Made by a program: the position numbers and the translations under genes. The notes beneath the pieces were generated by a model, which worked only from the letters and a program-made list of their open reading frames with translations, did not search any database and had not been told where the DNA came from. A stretch of 64,000 nucleotides of DNA. Origin: Gracilariopsis chorda (lineage: Eukaryota; Rhodophyta; Florideophyceae; Gracilariales; Gracilariaceae). Numbering within the stretch: the first letter of the stretch is position 1; each line of letters begins with the position of its first letter. The stretch spans positions 140,835 through 204,834 of the forward strand of contig NBIV01000146.1 in assembly GCA_003194525.1 (NCBI GenBank), given 5' to 3'. Shown in pieces: positions 1 through 10,060 of this stretch.

Positions 1-492
1 TCACAAGCTTCAATCTAGATGGCTTGGACCTAAGCATATCATCGCATCAAAACCAAAATGGGTCTATGAAGTTTGAGATTTTTTGAGAAAGAAGAAGGAA
101 GCTGTGCACGCCAAGCGGTTTGTGAAATATCGTCCCGGGTTATAAATCCAAAAGGTTTATCCACAGATATCTCGGTTTGCCGAAAAATATGAGACACTGT
201 ATCAGACCACTGAAACTTTTCATGCCATTAGAGAGAAAAACGGTGTACTGCAGATCTTAGTGCAATTGCAAGGACTACCGGAAGCAGTCAATCAGACTTG
301 ATTCACCCTGACAATGGTACATAAATATCTGCCAGGCACGCCCGAAGACTTTCTACACACTGCTACCAAAAGAGACTTAAAAAAAGGCTATGAAGTTCGT
401 GGCCATGACAACCAAATGAAAAAGCCCCATAAATTGGCTGCAATTCACTGGGCCGTGTTATCAGGCACCGAAATCATTGCCAAAACAGCCTG
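1..492 (+). pseudogene. Ty3/gypsy pol relic: integrase C-terminal end
   Basis: Reading frame 2 from base 2 gives a typical gypsy integrase tail. It has RWLGPKHIIASKPKWVYEV, then a basic VHAKRFVKYRPG segment as seen before a chromo-like module, then about 100 residues with IREKNGVLQILVQLQGLP and PGTPEDFL, ending at a TGA near 492. Three in-frame stops (TGA near 78, TAA near 142, TGA near 298) interrupt it; the one near 298 sits where related proteins usually have Trp. The start lies outside the window. It faces the gag on the other strand, so two unrelated elements meet near 490. Family assignment is by motif only. Confidence 0.6.
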
Positions 493-2803
493 AATTGGTT
501 TTAGAGGCCAAGGTCGGCATAAATTTTGTAATTCTCTTGGCCATCAATAAGACTGTATCCGGGATACAGAGATCACGGGAACGTACCCACGGTCGACGTA
601 AAACAATTAACTGTTCTGACTCTACGTCTGTTTCATCCATCATCCGTGTAAGGATTTTAACAGCTGGGGAGCGAAGCTGTTCCGCCTCCGGCGTCTTCAA
701 CTTTGGCCCAGAAGACGCCCCTCCCGAATGGGAAACTCCGGAGGTTAGTTTTTTCGAAGCAAGTTGCAGTGGAATAGGTAGCTGGACCAATTCGAGGGAT
801 CCCAATCGAACCCCATTCGGAGATACGTCATCTTCAACCTGGTTCCCAAGGTTAGGTGCTCGAACGGCATCGTCTGCTAACACCTGATGCAGGTATGCTT
901 GCAGGAACTTCTGCTGTTCGTATGACGCACCCCTAAAACGAGTATTCTCCTTAGGCGTAAGAGATTCGTACTGTGCGATGATCTTCAACCGGTCCCGCAT
1001 GGGGAATGTGCATTTGGGTGCAAAATGACCTTGTAGGTAGCAGGTACAACATATCCGCTGGGCTGAAGCATCGGATGGTCGATTGTCCACCCGAGGTTGT
1101 GTTGTGTTCTTCCAACCCGGACGGGTGTGACGCGTACCGTTGTTCGCATGAGAGAGCGGCGTTGCGGGAACTGGAACGCGTCTATAACACGCAGGGTCTC
1201 CATGCACGGTCGGAGTCGATGTTGACGGGAGATCCGTAGCTCCCAACGAGTCTGGGCCACTTCCAGCAAAAAGGATGTTGTCGTTATCACCGTTTGTGGT
1301 TACATCTCGCAATAGCGATAATAAGGATGATCCTTCTACTTGAAGAGCTCTCGACGGTCGAGTTCTCGACGGAAGTTGAGCAAGGTAAGTATCTCCCTCG
1401 GCTTGGGCAAGTTCAACCAATTCGAGGTAGGTAGCTCTCTGTTTGTCTTCGCGATGGCGAGCAACCAACGCTCTGGTAGCAGCATCAAGACCATCAACAA
1501 ACATGGTGCAGCGTTCCTGGGAGGAATACACGTTACCAAAACCGAAAACTGCCTCATTCAAACGCGTCAAATAAACCGTTTTGGTCTCTCCAGGCTTCTG
1601 CTTTGTACTGCGCAAAGCGAGTATCGCATCCTGCATAGCATTACCAGTTTCGTAGGACCTGAGAAGGTAATGAACCGCTTCTTGCCAACAGGTTACCCCA
1701 CCCTCCGAGGAAAGGGAAGATCCACGAACGGAATTGAACTGATCTTCAGCCATACCGGTTACAAAGTACAGTAAAGTGACATACGCTTTTCCTTCACTAA
1801 TTCTGTGCATATCAGCCTCCTGAACGAACTTTGTGAGGAAGTCAAGAACCAAGATTGGATATTTACCAGTAAAGCGCTTCCGTAACGTCAGACTCATTCT
1901 GTTGATATCTTCCCTGACTTTTCCGGTTCCTTGTGACGATCGGTCATTATATGAATCGTTAAGGCGAGAATAACAATACGATAGCAGTTTCCTGAAAAGA
2001 GAACTCGTCAAATTCAGCTCTTTAAGCCCAAAGTGGCGCCGTCCCTTCTCTCGAGAGCCAATAACTCCCTGAGTGTGGTACGTGGCCTTAGAACGTGTCG
2101 CACGAGATCTCCTATGAATGATATCGGAAATCGATGAATCCGAAGATTAATCACTGTATTGAATGTCAGAGACTGAAACTGGTAAATCCGAATGGATGTA
2201 AACTTCCTTTTTGGATTTACGCTGACTTCTTTTGTACGAGCGGTGAGTCGAACCAATCGACGCATCTTTTTCTTGAGCACGTGTGTCTACTGCTTCACCC
2301 ATATGGATTGTTTCTTCAAGCATATTCAGACGCCAGTAGATTCGAACTGTCACACCACGAACTTCATCGTTAAGTATCTGATAACACTTCATAAAAGACT
2401 CGCGTGTATCAAGATATTCCAAAATGGAATTCACGTCCTGTCTCAAACGATTTAGATCATAAAAGACGTTCCGAACCGGGGCGTCTTCAACCCTACGCCT
2501 ACGATCATATACACTCTGCAAGAGTTTCAGAGGTGTCGCAGCAGCGATGTCCAGGCGAGACTAGAGCCAAGATAACTCCGAAGCAACATTGCGGACCGTA
2601 ATAACCGCTGACGGTGTCTCAACCACAGGTTGATTAACCATTGCAACTTCTCGCGGACCTGAAGCAACAGATGGTGCTCTCCGAATATCCGGAACGACCC
2701 CATCAGTAGGTGAATTCTTGACGGTAGAACCACGTAAACGCGGTGCAGCAGGCTGAGGAACGCTTGAAGATCCTGCACGAGAACCCTTAGAGGGTGGTGG
2801 CAT
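461..2803 (-). pseudogene. gag: gypsy-1 gag polyprotein (broken)
   Basis: Capsid/nucleocapsid precursor of a minus-strand Ty3/gypsy element. The long open part (2011 to 461, 516 codons) has the Retrotrans_gag-like helical region and a zinc knuckle CCTCYLQGHFAPKC (C-x2-C-x4-H-x4-C). The N-terminal part, from an ATG at 2803 (MPPPSKGSRAG), lies in other frames: 2803-2561, then 2521-2147, then 2280-2014. At least two frameshifts therefore separate start and core. The 2521-2147 piece is charged and helix-rich. The last residues near 461-520 probably read into the neighbouring plus-strand relic. PBS and 5' LTR lie just upstream at 3030-3648. Its organisation resembles the gag of gypsy-2 at 39.3-41.25 kb. 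Confidence 0.75.
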
Positions 2804-3029
2804 TTCTCAATCGGCCAGCCAATCCAATCAGAGTACTGAAGAGCTCAACTACGGGATACCCGAAGAATGGAGCACAAAAGTCAAAACAGATCTTCACCAC
2901 GATCACTCAAGTACCACACGATGGTCCAACTGATCACTAGTTCTTCGACTTCCCCGTGAGTCTTCCTTCTTCGAAGTGAACCAAGTATGGTTATTCCGTT
3001 GAAGTAACCACGCACCGTTCAACCTTTCT
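2804..3029 (-). other. gypsy-1 untranslated leader
   Basis: Stretch between the primer-binding site and the gag ATG. No coding frame stands out; it is the expected position of the 5' leader and packaging region. Confidence 0.45.
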
Positions 3030-3043
3030 AAGTCGGGAGACCA
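3030..3043 (-). promoter_or_regulatory. gypsy-1 primer-binding site
   Basis: On the minus strand the sequence starts TGGTCTCCCGACTT directly after the 5' LTR. TGG complements the CCA tail of a tRNA. The same 12 bases TGGTCTCCCGAC recur next to the LTR of gypsy-2 at 41337-41348, so both families appear to use the same primer tRNA. Confidence 0.65.
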
Positions 3044-3045
3044 CT

Positions 3046-3648
3046 TGCATTGCAGAACTGGAAGTTAGATATCACGCTCAAGGTATCCGGGGCCTTGCTC
3101 CCTGTGGAGGCGGATCTAGTGACAGAGCTCTCTGTATACCTGTAATACGGGCGTAACTCCGTAGTTATTTTCGATTGACCACAGAGGTGGATAAAGAAAG
3201 GTGAACCGGAGCCAGAAAGACGGCAAAACCAGAGACCAGTGTTCCACGCGATGCGGCAGCTTGGAATATACCCGGTGAAAGGTGCCTTCTGATGATGGAG
3301 AAAAACCACCCGGCAGGTCGTGCGGAAAGCGGAAACAGACCCGACGGAGGGTGCACATGCACGGGATATAGTGGACAAACTACCCAAAATAGGGGTAATA
3401 TCAGTACCACACGGTAGATAAATGTCACAAAACAATTATAACACAGAGTATCTGTATGCTTACCGAGCGGTTAAATTGAGCGAACTGAATGCGGTGACCC
3501 TCCGCGAGGAGTATTACCTGGCGCAATGACGTCAAAATCCAGAGCCGGATACCTCCGGTCAAACTGAACAGTTATGAATGACCGAAGTCTCGGGTTAACT
3601 TTATTTAGTGCTCGCCACGACGAGGTCGCGCTCACCTAAGTAGTTACA
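3046..3648 (-). repeat. gypsy-1 5' LTR (about 603 bp)
   Basis: Read on the minus strand it begins TGTAACTACTTAGG and ends next to the primer-binding site. The matching 3' LTR is not in the window; the element is truncated on its left by the relic at 1-492. The inner boundary is set by the PBS and the outer one by the TG start. Confidence 0.55.
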
Positions 3649-3746
3649 CTACCAAATAAATTGTAATCCCCCCACTTATACTAAAGAATATGTTTGTCCG
3701 TCTGTGTGTCTGTGTGTCAGCTAACGCTCACTCATTGGCTGAAAAA

Positions 3747-3901
3747 TCGCCAAGGAGGCTGCCAAGTGGAAACGTGGCATTTTATGCGCTCCAAGAGGAA
3801 TCTTGCACCGCATAATGCGACACGTTTCCACCTGGCGCCTTTTGCACGCCATCTTGCACCGCATAATGCGACACGTTCCCACCTGGCGCCTTTTGCTTGC
3901 C
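3747..3901. repeat. Helitron 5' inverted repeat plus 51-bp tandem duplication
   Basis: A 51-bp unit starting ATCTTGCACCGCATAATGCG occurs twice in tandem (about 3800-3850 and 3851-3901) with about four differences. Upstream, near 3762-3790, lies an inverted copy of its core (CCAAGTGGAAACGTGGCATT against CACGTTTCCACCTGG). The segment can fold back on itself. The ORFs across it on both strands simply follow the repeat and do not look coding. Confidence 0.7.
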
Positions 3902-3970
3902 ACAGTAGCCTAGCCGTTTGACCAAAGTAGCCCACACGTTACACTACAGTAACGGAGCCGTTGCAGTGCA

Positions 3971-4016
3971 GTGCACATGACCGTTTTAATTACTAAATTT
4001 CAACGGTCATGTGCAC
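3971..4016. repeat. 15-bp perfect inverted repeat
   Basis: GTGCACATGACCGTT at 3971-3985 is repeated inverted at 4002-4016 with a 16-nt AT-rich loop. It lies in the non-coding 5' part of the Helitron. Nothing else recognised between 3.65 and 4.70 kb. Confidence 0.75.
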
Positions 4017-4720
4017 CAATCGCATTGCATCCCATACAAAAGCGTGCAATGCACTCGCCCACAGAGCGCTCGCGTTTTCCTTCGCTGTGGTTAACCTACG
4101 GTTTGGGTTGTAGCATTTTGTGCGAGTCAGGACGTCTGAAAAAAGGACGCTGGTGGTACCGGCGGGATCTGTTAAGTTTAACTTTCTCACCAAATAACGC
4201 GTTCATCATCCATATTTAACTGGTTCGGCATCTATTTCTGGGTGGCGTTCACGTGAGGTACGATAGCTCCCCACAAAACGTGCTTTGCGCGGAAGGAGTA
4301 GCCCTTGAAGAGTCTAGAAAGGGGACAACAGAGTACGAATCGAGCAACAGCGGCTCTGTCTGGATCTAAGGAACTGTTAAAGGGAAACGGTCTTCGGACT
4401 AAAGTAGGTCCAGCACAGAGTTGCCTAGCGAATTTGGGATTGTAAATCTCGCAGTCCTTGCAGAATCTCCAGGCATGGCCACCTGTTCACTCTGTACAGG
4501 TCAGTTCCCAATCTAGGCGGTTTCTTTGTGGTCAAGATATTCTATCTTTGCTGCAACGATCCAAAACTTCGGTGCTAGGTGCATGAAAGGGTTTGGCAGC
4601 CCGTAGGACAAATGTTCTTGACCATATCCCTCTTTTTTCTTTTTTCTTTCTTTTCTTTTTTTTGCTTTGCCGGTCTTTGGACAGTTTTTCTTTTGTGTGG
4701 TGTGCTTGAGATATTTTACC

Positions 4721-7418
4721 ATGCCTCCAACTCAGCCCAGTGCCTCAGGCGATGCCACACGTGAGAAGAACCGTCAACATACTGCAGCAAGACGTCGAAC
4801 AAAGTCCAGTGAGCAACAGGCAGAGAGAAGACGTCGTAATAGAGAGCGAGCAGCCATACGGAGGGCAAATGAAACTGAGGAACAGCGTGAAGCACGAAGA
4901 ACAGCTGATAGGGAACGTGCGAGAAGAAGAAGGGCTACAGCGTCCGCTGCGCACACTGATGACGTTCGTGAGGCCGACTGTACAGCCACTGCTTTGGCAC
5001 GAGCTTCAGAGGCGCCAGAAAATCGCAAAATTCGTCAGGCAAACGATCGTAACGCCCATCGTGCTGCAAGGCAACAGGATGACCCTGCTGCTGAACATTC
5101 TCGCCGTCACTCTGAAAGAACATCTATACGGGCATCACGAGAGCTTGAGAGCACAGCTGATCTACAACAGCGTCTTGAAGCTGAGCGTGAGAGCCGAAAT
5201 GTCGCCCGTCGACTGTTTGACTCGGATAATGTCGATGAGAGTGGCTACATGTACCTTGGTCTCATGAATGTAGAGTGCCGCGTCTGCAAGGCACTGCACT
5301 TCAGAGAGGAGAGAGTGGTGAACAGCTCTCGCCAGAACCCGCTTTTCTCGCAGTGCTCCGCAAAAGGGCATCTCAGCTTCCCTCAGCTTCTGGAGCCTCC
5401 GCCTCTTCTTCGACAGCTGCTGACTGCGACCTGGCCCCGAGAGAACCAATTTCGTGCTGAGATCCGTACCTACAACACAGTTTTGTCTATGGCTTCCGTC
5501 AAGGCAAACTGGGTGAGCCGTGGTTCAGGAGACTCTACCTTCAATCCTACGATCACCATGCAGGGACAGATCTATCACTACATGGGTCCGCTCATTCCTG
5601 CTCAGGGTGTCCAGCCCGCATTTCTGTCTGTGCACATCCATGACACCGACTATGACGCGCAGTATGCGAGGCGAGCGGGGTTGCTGCCCCGCCTCCAACC
5701 GGAACTCCTGTCTCAGTTGGCCGCCATGCTGCACACGGGCAATCCATACATGCAGACATTCTGCAGCCTGCGCGAGTGGGCTATCACCGATATGCCAGCA
5801 ATTACGTATCAGATGGTGATTCATGCTGATAGACGGCCCCACGGCGAGCAATTTTGTCACTACAACGGGCCAGAGGCGTCGCAAGTAGCTGCCATCATTC
5901 CAAGAAATGAGGACAGCGAGATTGGGACGCGCGATATTGTTGTGCGTAGGCGTGGAGAGCTGACTGTAAATGGTGATGAGGTACTGGACACTATCCCCGT
6001 CAGTCACAGATCGTACGATCCCTCGAGCTACGTTCTTTTGTTGCCATGTGGCCAGGACGGATGGCACCCTGAGATGAGGTATTGCCCACCAAACGCCTCA
6101 CAAGAGAAGAAGGTGACTCCGCTGATATATTATTCGTGGCAGGTTTTCGAGAGACCGACCGAGTTCACTACGATTCTACGCAGCAAACGTTAATTCCAGC
6201 AGTACATGGTTGACCAGTTCTGCAAGGTTGATTCGGAGCGTTTGTCTTAATTACGACACAACCAGGACAGACTTCGAGCTGCGGACTATACATCCCTGCG
6301 GGAGAGCCTGGGTGACTCTCTGCTGGGCGTGGATGAGGCCGATGCTGTTTGCGCTGGACGACTGTTCGTGTTGCCCTCCACATTTGTAGGAGGTGACCGA
6401 TACATGAGACAGCAAATGCACGACATCATCGCGATATCCAACACCATACACCATTAGGCACCCCGATATCTTTCTCACGATGGCGTGCAATCTGAACTGG
6501 CCTGAGATCACCAGGGCGCTGTCAGATGGTCAGCGCGCTCCCGATCGAGCCGATTTTTGTGCTCGAGTGTTTTGTCTCAAGATGAAAGACATGATTTCGT
6601 TTGTCATTGATGAACAGGTCTTTGGAGCGGTTCTTGCTCACGTGCGGGTAATAGAGTTCCAAACGCAAGGCCTACCGCACGATCACATTATCTTCTTCCT
6701 CAACGAAGATGCAAAGCAGCAGCTCCAAGACCCTGCTCACATTGACGAGCTCATCATAGCTGAGATTCGTCCTTCCTCCGACGCCACCTTACAGGAGTTG
6801 GTGCTCAAGCACATGATTCACATTCTGTGCGGTGCAGGAAACCGGTCAGCCCTGTGCATGCGCGAGCTGACCTGGCTGAAGCACTTTCCGAAGCCGTTTC
6901 GCTCCGAAACTGCACGGCTTGAGAATGAGTACTACGTCAGCTACCGACGAAGCGCTCTTTCCGAGTGCGGGGTGTCTGTCTAACGAAGCTGCAGGGTCGG
7001 CCGTCGACAGCACGTAGTGACGTTGGACAATTCGTGGGTGGTTTCACATTGCCCAGAGCTTCTCCGCCGGTTTGCATGCCACATCAACGTTGAGCTATGC
7101 GTATTGCGACTTGGCGGTATCAAGTACCTCTTCAAGTATATGTGCAGGGGTTCTGACAGAGTCACCATGGAGATTGTAGATGAGACCGGACGCCATGAAG
7201 AGATCCATAACTTCCAAGACGGACGGTATGTGTCAGCCTCCAAAGCAGTGTGGCGGATGCTTGCGTTCGACATTGTCGATCGCAATGCACCCGTCGTGCG
7301 GCTTGAAGTACACTCGGAAGATCACCATACGGTGTTCTTCCGGGAAGGCGACGAGCGCTCTGCTGCTAACAGAGAGCAGGCAGGAACCAAGCTGACTGAG
7401 TGGTTTGTGGCCAACTAA
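4721..7418 (+). pseudogene. Helitron Rep (HUH endonuclease) region, broken
   Basis: Rep nicks and joins DNA in rolling-circle transposition. The likely start is the ATG at 4721 (MPPTQPSASGDATREKN), followed by an Arg-rich stretch. The frame runs to 6193, where a stop lies inside the conserved R..LFQQYMVDQF segment, and resumes as FQQYMVDQFCKVDSERL. Further stops near 6249 and 6455 precede the 6480-6983 piece. That piece has the Rep HUH motif as GLPHDHII; the residue between the two His is Asp where a hydrophobic residue is usual. The 7017-7418 piece has FACHINVE and YLFKYMCRG, so the two tyrosines of the Y-x3-Y motif are present. Between 6983 and 7017 the frame changes. Protein order and motifs are those of Helitron_like_N/Rep. 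Confidence 0.8.
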
Positions 7419-7526
7419 AAGTACCCCGGGGCACAGCATATCCCTTATGCCCAGTTCCCGAGGTACTTTACTTGGAACAAATATAACAAATTCTGGAAGC
7501 CGCGTGCATGTCTCCGACGTCGTTCG

Positions 7527-9640
7527 GTGTCTCGAAGCCAGCGCACCTCCTCCTCAGCGGTCCCTGCAGCAGCCGATCTATACGACTTCACTGGCAGCGG
7601 TGCGCATGTACTTGGGCGCATTTACACTGCCAGTCCACGAGAGGGTGAGCAGTACTACCTCCGCTTACTCTTGACCCACACAGCGGGTGCTACTTACTTT
7701 CAGCATCTCCGCACCGTGGATGGTCAGCAGTGTGGTAGCTTCAGGGAGGCCTGCTTTAAGAAGGGCCTTCTCGCCGATGACAGCGAGTGGAGATGGGCAC
7801 TAAGCGGGTTCTTTCGCTCCTCATTTGTTCCGCTCTCTCATTTGTTTGCCACCATCTTGCTTTACTGCGAGACGTCGGACGCCCGTTTTCTGTGGGAGCA
7901 GCATCTAGCGATGCTCCTGCGGGATATTCGCGCTCGACATCGCGGCATGATGCACGCACTGCCCGAAGACGAAAGAGCCCGCTCTTACGTTCTCTTAGAA
8001 GTGCAAAAGGCATTGCAAGAAATGGGTGGCCCACTGGCGTTTCTGTCATCGTACGGTCTTCCGACACCCATGCAGGACCTACCAGAAATGCGCACTCCAG
8101 CTCGGTCTCCGCAGCAAATGCAGTCGGAGCTGAACGACACTGTGCAAGCTGCCCGCTCTCTCTTCAATGAGCGTCAGCGTCTAGCGTTCAATACCGTGGT
8201 GGGGGCTATCCCTTCTGGCGTGTCCGCGGAGAGCTTGCAGGGTCTTGGCGTTCCTTCTACAGCAACGCAGCAAACCACTCGCGTCTTCTTCTTGGATGAT
8301 CCGGGTTGATCCGGCAAGAACTTACTCTCCAAGACAATTCAGGCCATGTTACGCCTTCGTGGCAAGTCCGTCCTTACGGTAGCCACGTCTGCTGTAGCAG
8401 CCATACTGCTTGAGGGCAGTCGGACGGCCCACTCCGTGTCAGGATTCCCATCCCAGCCACCGCTGAGAGCACGTGAAACATTCCGGTCAACTCGCACCTG
8501 GCCAATCGGATGAAGAACGTCGACCTCATTATCTGGGACGAGATCGTAATGTGTCATGGCTTCTGCATCGAAGCCGTAGACCGCACTCTCCGTGACATAG
8601 CGCTCTCGCAGCTCCCCTTTGGAGGCAAGTTCGTATTGCTTTCTGGCGACTTTCGGCAGATTCTCCCCGTTGTTCGTGGCCGCTCTCGATCATTGATCGT
8701 CAACGCATGCATCAAACGCTCAAGTCTCTTTTCCCACTTTCGCACCTTGAGATTGACTGAGAACATGCGCCTTTCTGCGCTCTGTTGAGACCCCACAGCG
8801 ATACAGTAGGCACTGCAGTTTCTAAACACGCTCTTGCAGATTGGAGAGGGCAGAATGCCAGGCCCTGTCCTGCCAAAGCACCCCTTCACCCTGCCAGAGT
8901 CCGTACAATGTGTGGAGTCATTCCGCACCATGGTCCGTAAGGTCTTTCATGGTATCGCTCAAAGGTACAGAGATGCAGATTGGCTAACGTCAACGGTGAT
9001 TATAACCAACCGCACGAAACTATCGCCTACCAGAGCTCAACGACTATGTAGGCCACATGATACCTGGAGCGTATCGCACGTACCTCAGTGCGGACAAGGT
9101 GAGCGACGACGACGGTGCCGCGCTGCGGTACCCTGTCGAGATGCCCAATACTCTGACTGCTCGGTCAGCGCTGCCGGACCACCGCCTCAAACTCAAAAAG
9201 GGCTTTGTAGTTATGCTCTTTTGCAACTTGGATCCTTCAAACGGCCATGTCAATGGTGCCATCTATACCGTAGAATACATGCAAAGCAACGTACTGTTCC
9301 TTCGAATCGCTTCTAAAGCAAATCGTGGCAACGCACATTGCCTGCCGCGCATGCCCTGTGGACCTGGAGACGACAACCTTCCGGTTCCCAACTTCACTGG
9401 CACCCAGTTCCCAGTACGTGTCTGTTTTGCCATCATTACCAATATGGCACAGGGTCAGTCGTATAGTGGTCGCATCGGACTGGATTTGCGTTATGGCTTT
9501 TTCACGCATGGCCAGCTGTACGTCGCATTTTCTCGGACCACCAACCCGTCCAACATCGTGGCCTGTCTCCCTGCCGGTAGCACCTCTACCAATAATGTAG
9601 TGTACCCTGAAGTTCTTTCGTACACGAACTTGATAGCTTT
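7527..9640 (+). pseudogene. Helitron Pif1-like helicase region, broken
   Basis: SF1 5'-3' helicase half of the Helitron RepHel protein. 7527-8309 has the linker typical of the family (LGRIYTASPREGEQYYLRLL, then EACFKKGLLADDSEW). The P-loop is interrupted: DDPG, a TGA at 8307-8309, then SGKN, where GPGG-GKT is expected. Motif Ia/Ib follows as VATSAVAAILLEGSRTAHS, then a stop near 8512. 8510-8788 has Walker B IIWDEIV and GDFRQILPVV, the Pif1 signature. The C-terminal part (8834-9040, frame change, 9057-9640) contains NMAQGQSY and HGQLYVAFSR, matching motifs V-VI. The open frame to 9821 beyond LPAGSTST is low-complexity and probably not helicase. At least four breaks; dead. Confidence 0.82.
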
Positions 9641-9841
9641 AAGTAAACCTCTTCTTTCTTCTTTTATTATTTTTTTCTTCTCCCTTCTTACTCCCCAAAA
9701 ATTCTTTCATTCTACAAACAAATTACCCAAAACACGGAACCCAAATACTCCTTTCACTCTAATGCTTCTTTTACTCCTTAACGCGTGCGAAGCACCAATG
9801 GAGCCACTAGTAATTATCTAAAATAGTGCACACCTCCTCAG

Positions 9842-9879
9842 GGCCACCCACGTGGCCAGGCCAGTGTCAGGCACCCTAA
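9842..9879 (+). terminator. Candidate Helitron 3' hairpin and CTAA end
   Basis: A perfect 6-bp hairpin GGCCAC-CCAC-GTGGCC (9842-9857) precedes CTAA at 9876-9879. Helitrons end in CTRR with a hairpin just upstream, which acts as the rolling-circle stop signal. The spacing is slightly long, so this is a candidate only. From 9880 to 10060 I see nothing else. Confidence 0.4.
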
Positions 9880-10060
9880 GAGGTCAACCCAAGTTAAAAA
9901 TAACACTACAGCATGGTGCTGTCGCTCACGCGTCCACTCATCCTGCAACCCATTCTAGATTCCTACCTTCCTAGGTGAAACTTCACACAGTAAACCACCC
10001 CATTGGCGTCAATTCGTACAGGTCCAACTCGTATATGGTAGAGCCGACACAGTAACCACG

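Larger units (their letters stand above)
3667..9879 (+). mobile_element. Helitron (autonomous type, decayed)
   Basis: A plus-strand rolling-circle transposon carrying Rep (about 4.7-7.4 kb) and a Pif1-like helicase (about 7.5-9.6 kb). The 5' end is placed where TCCCCCCACTTATACTAAAG runs into a TTTGTCCGTCTGTGTGTCTG tract, like many Helitron 5' ends. A candidate 3' end is the GGCCAC/GTGGCC hairpin (9842-9857) followed by CTAA at 9876-9879, though the hairpin-to-end spacing of about 18 nt is longer than the usual 10-12. Helitrons leave no target duplication, so the ends are uncertain by tens to hundreds of bases. Internal stops show it can no longer move itself. Confidence 0.75.

Noticed and set aside
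3694-3935. Repeated small ORFs on both strands
   Set aside because: They follow the 51-bp tandem and its inverted copy; no independent coding evidence.
4667-4720. Upstream start of the Helitron Rep (MPVFGQFFFC)
   Set aside because: The stretch is a translation of the T-rich leader; the ATG at 4721 begins the basic N-terminus.
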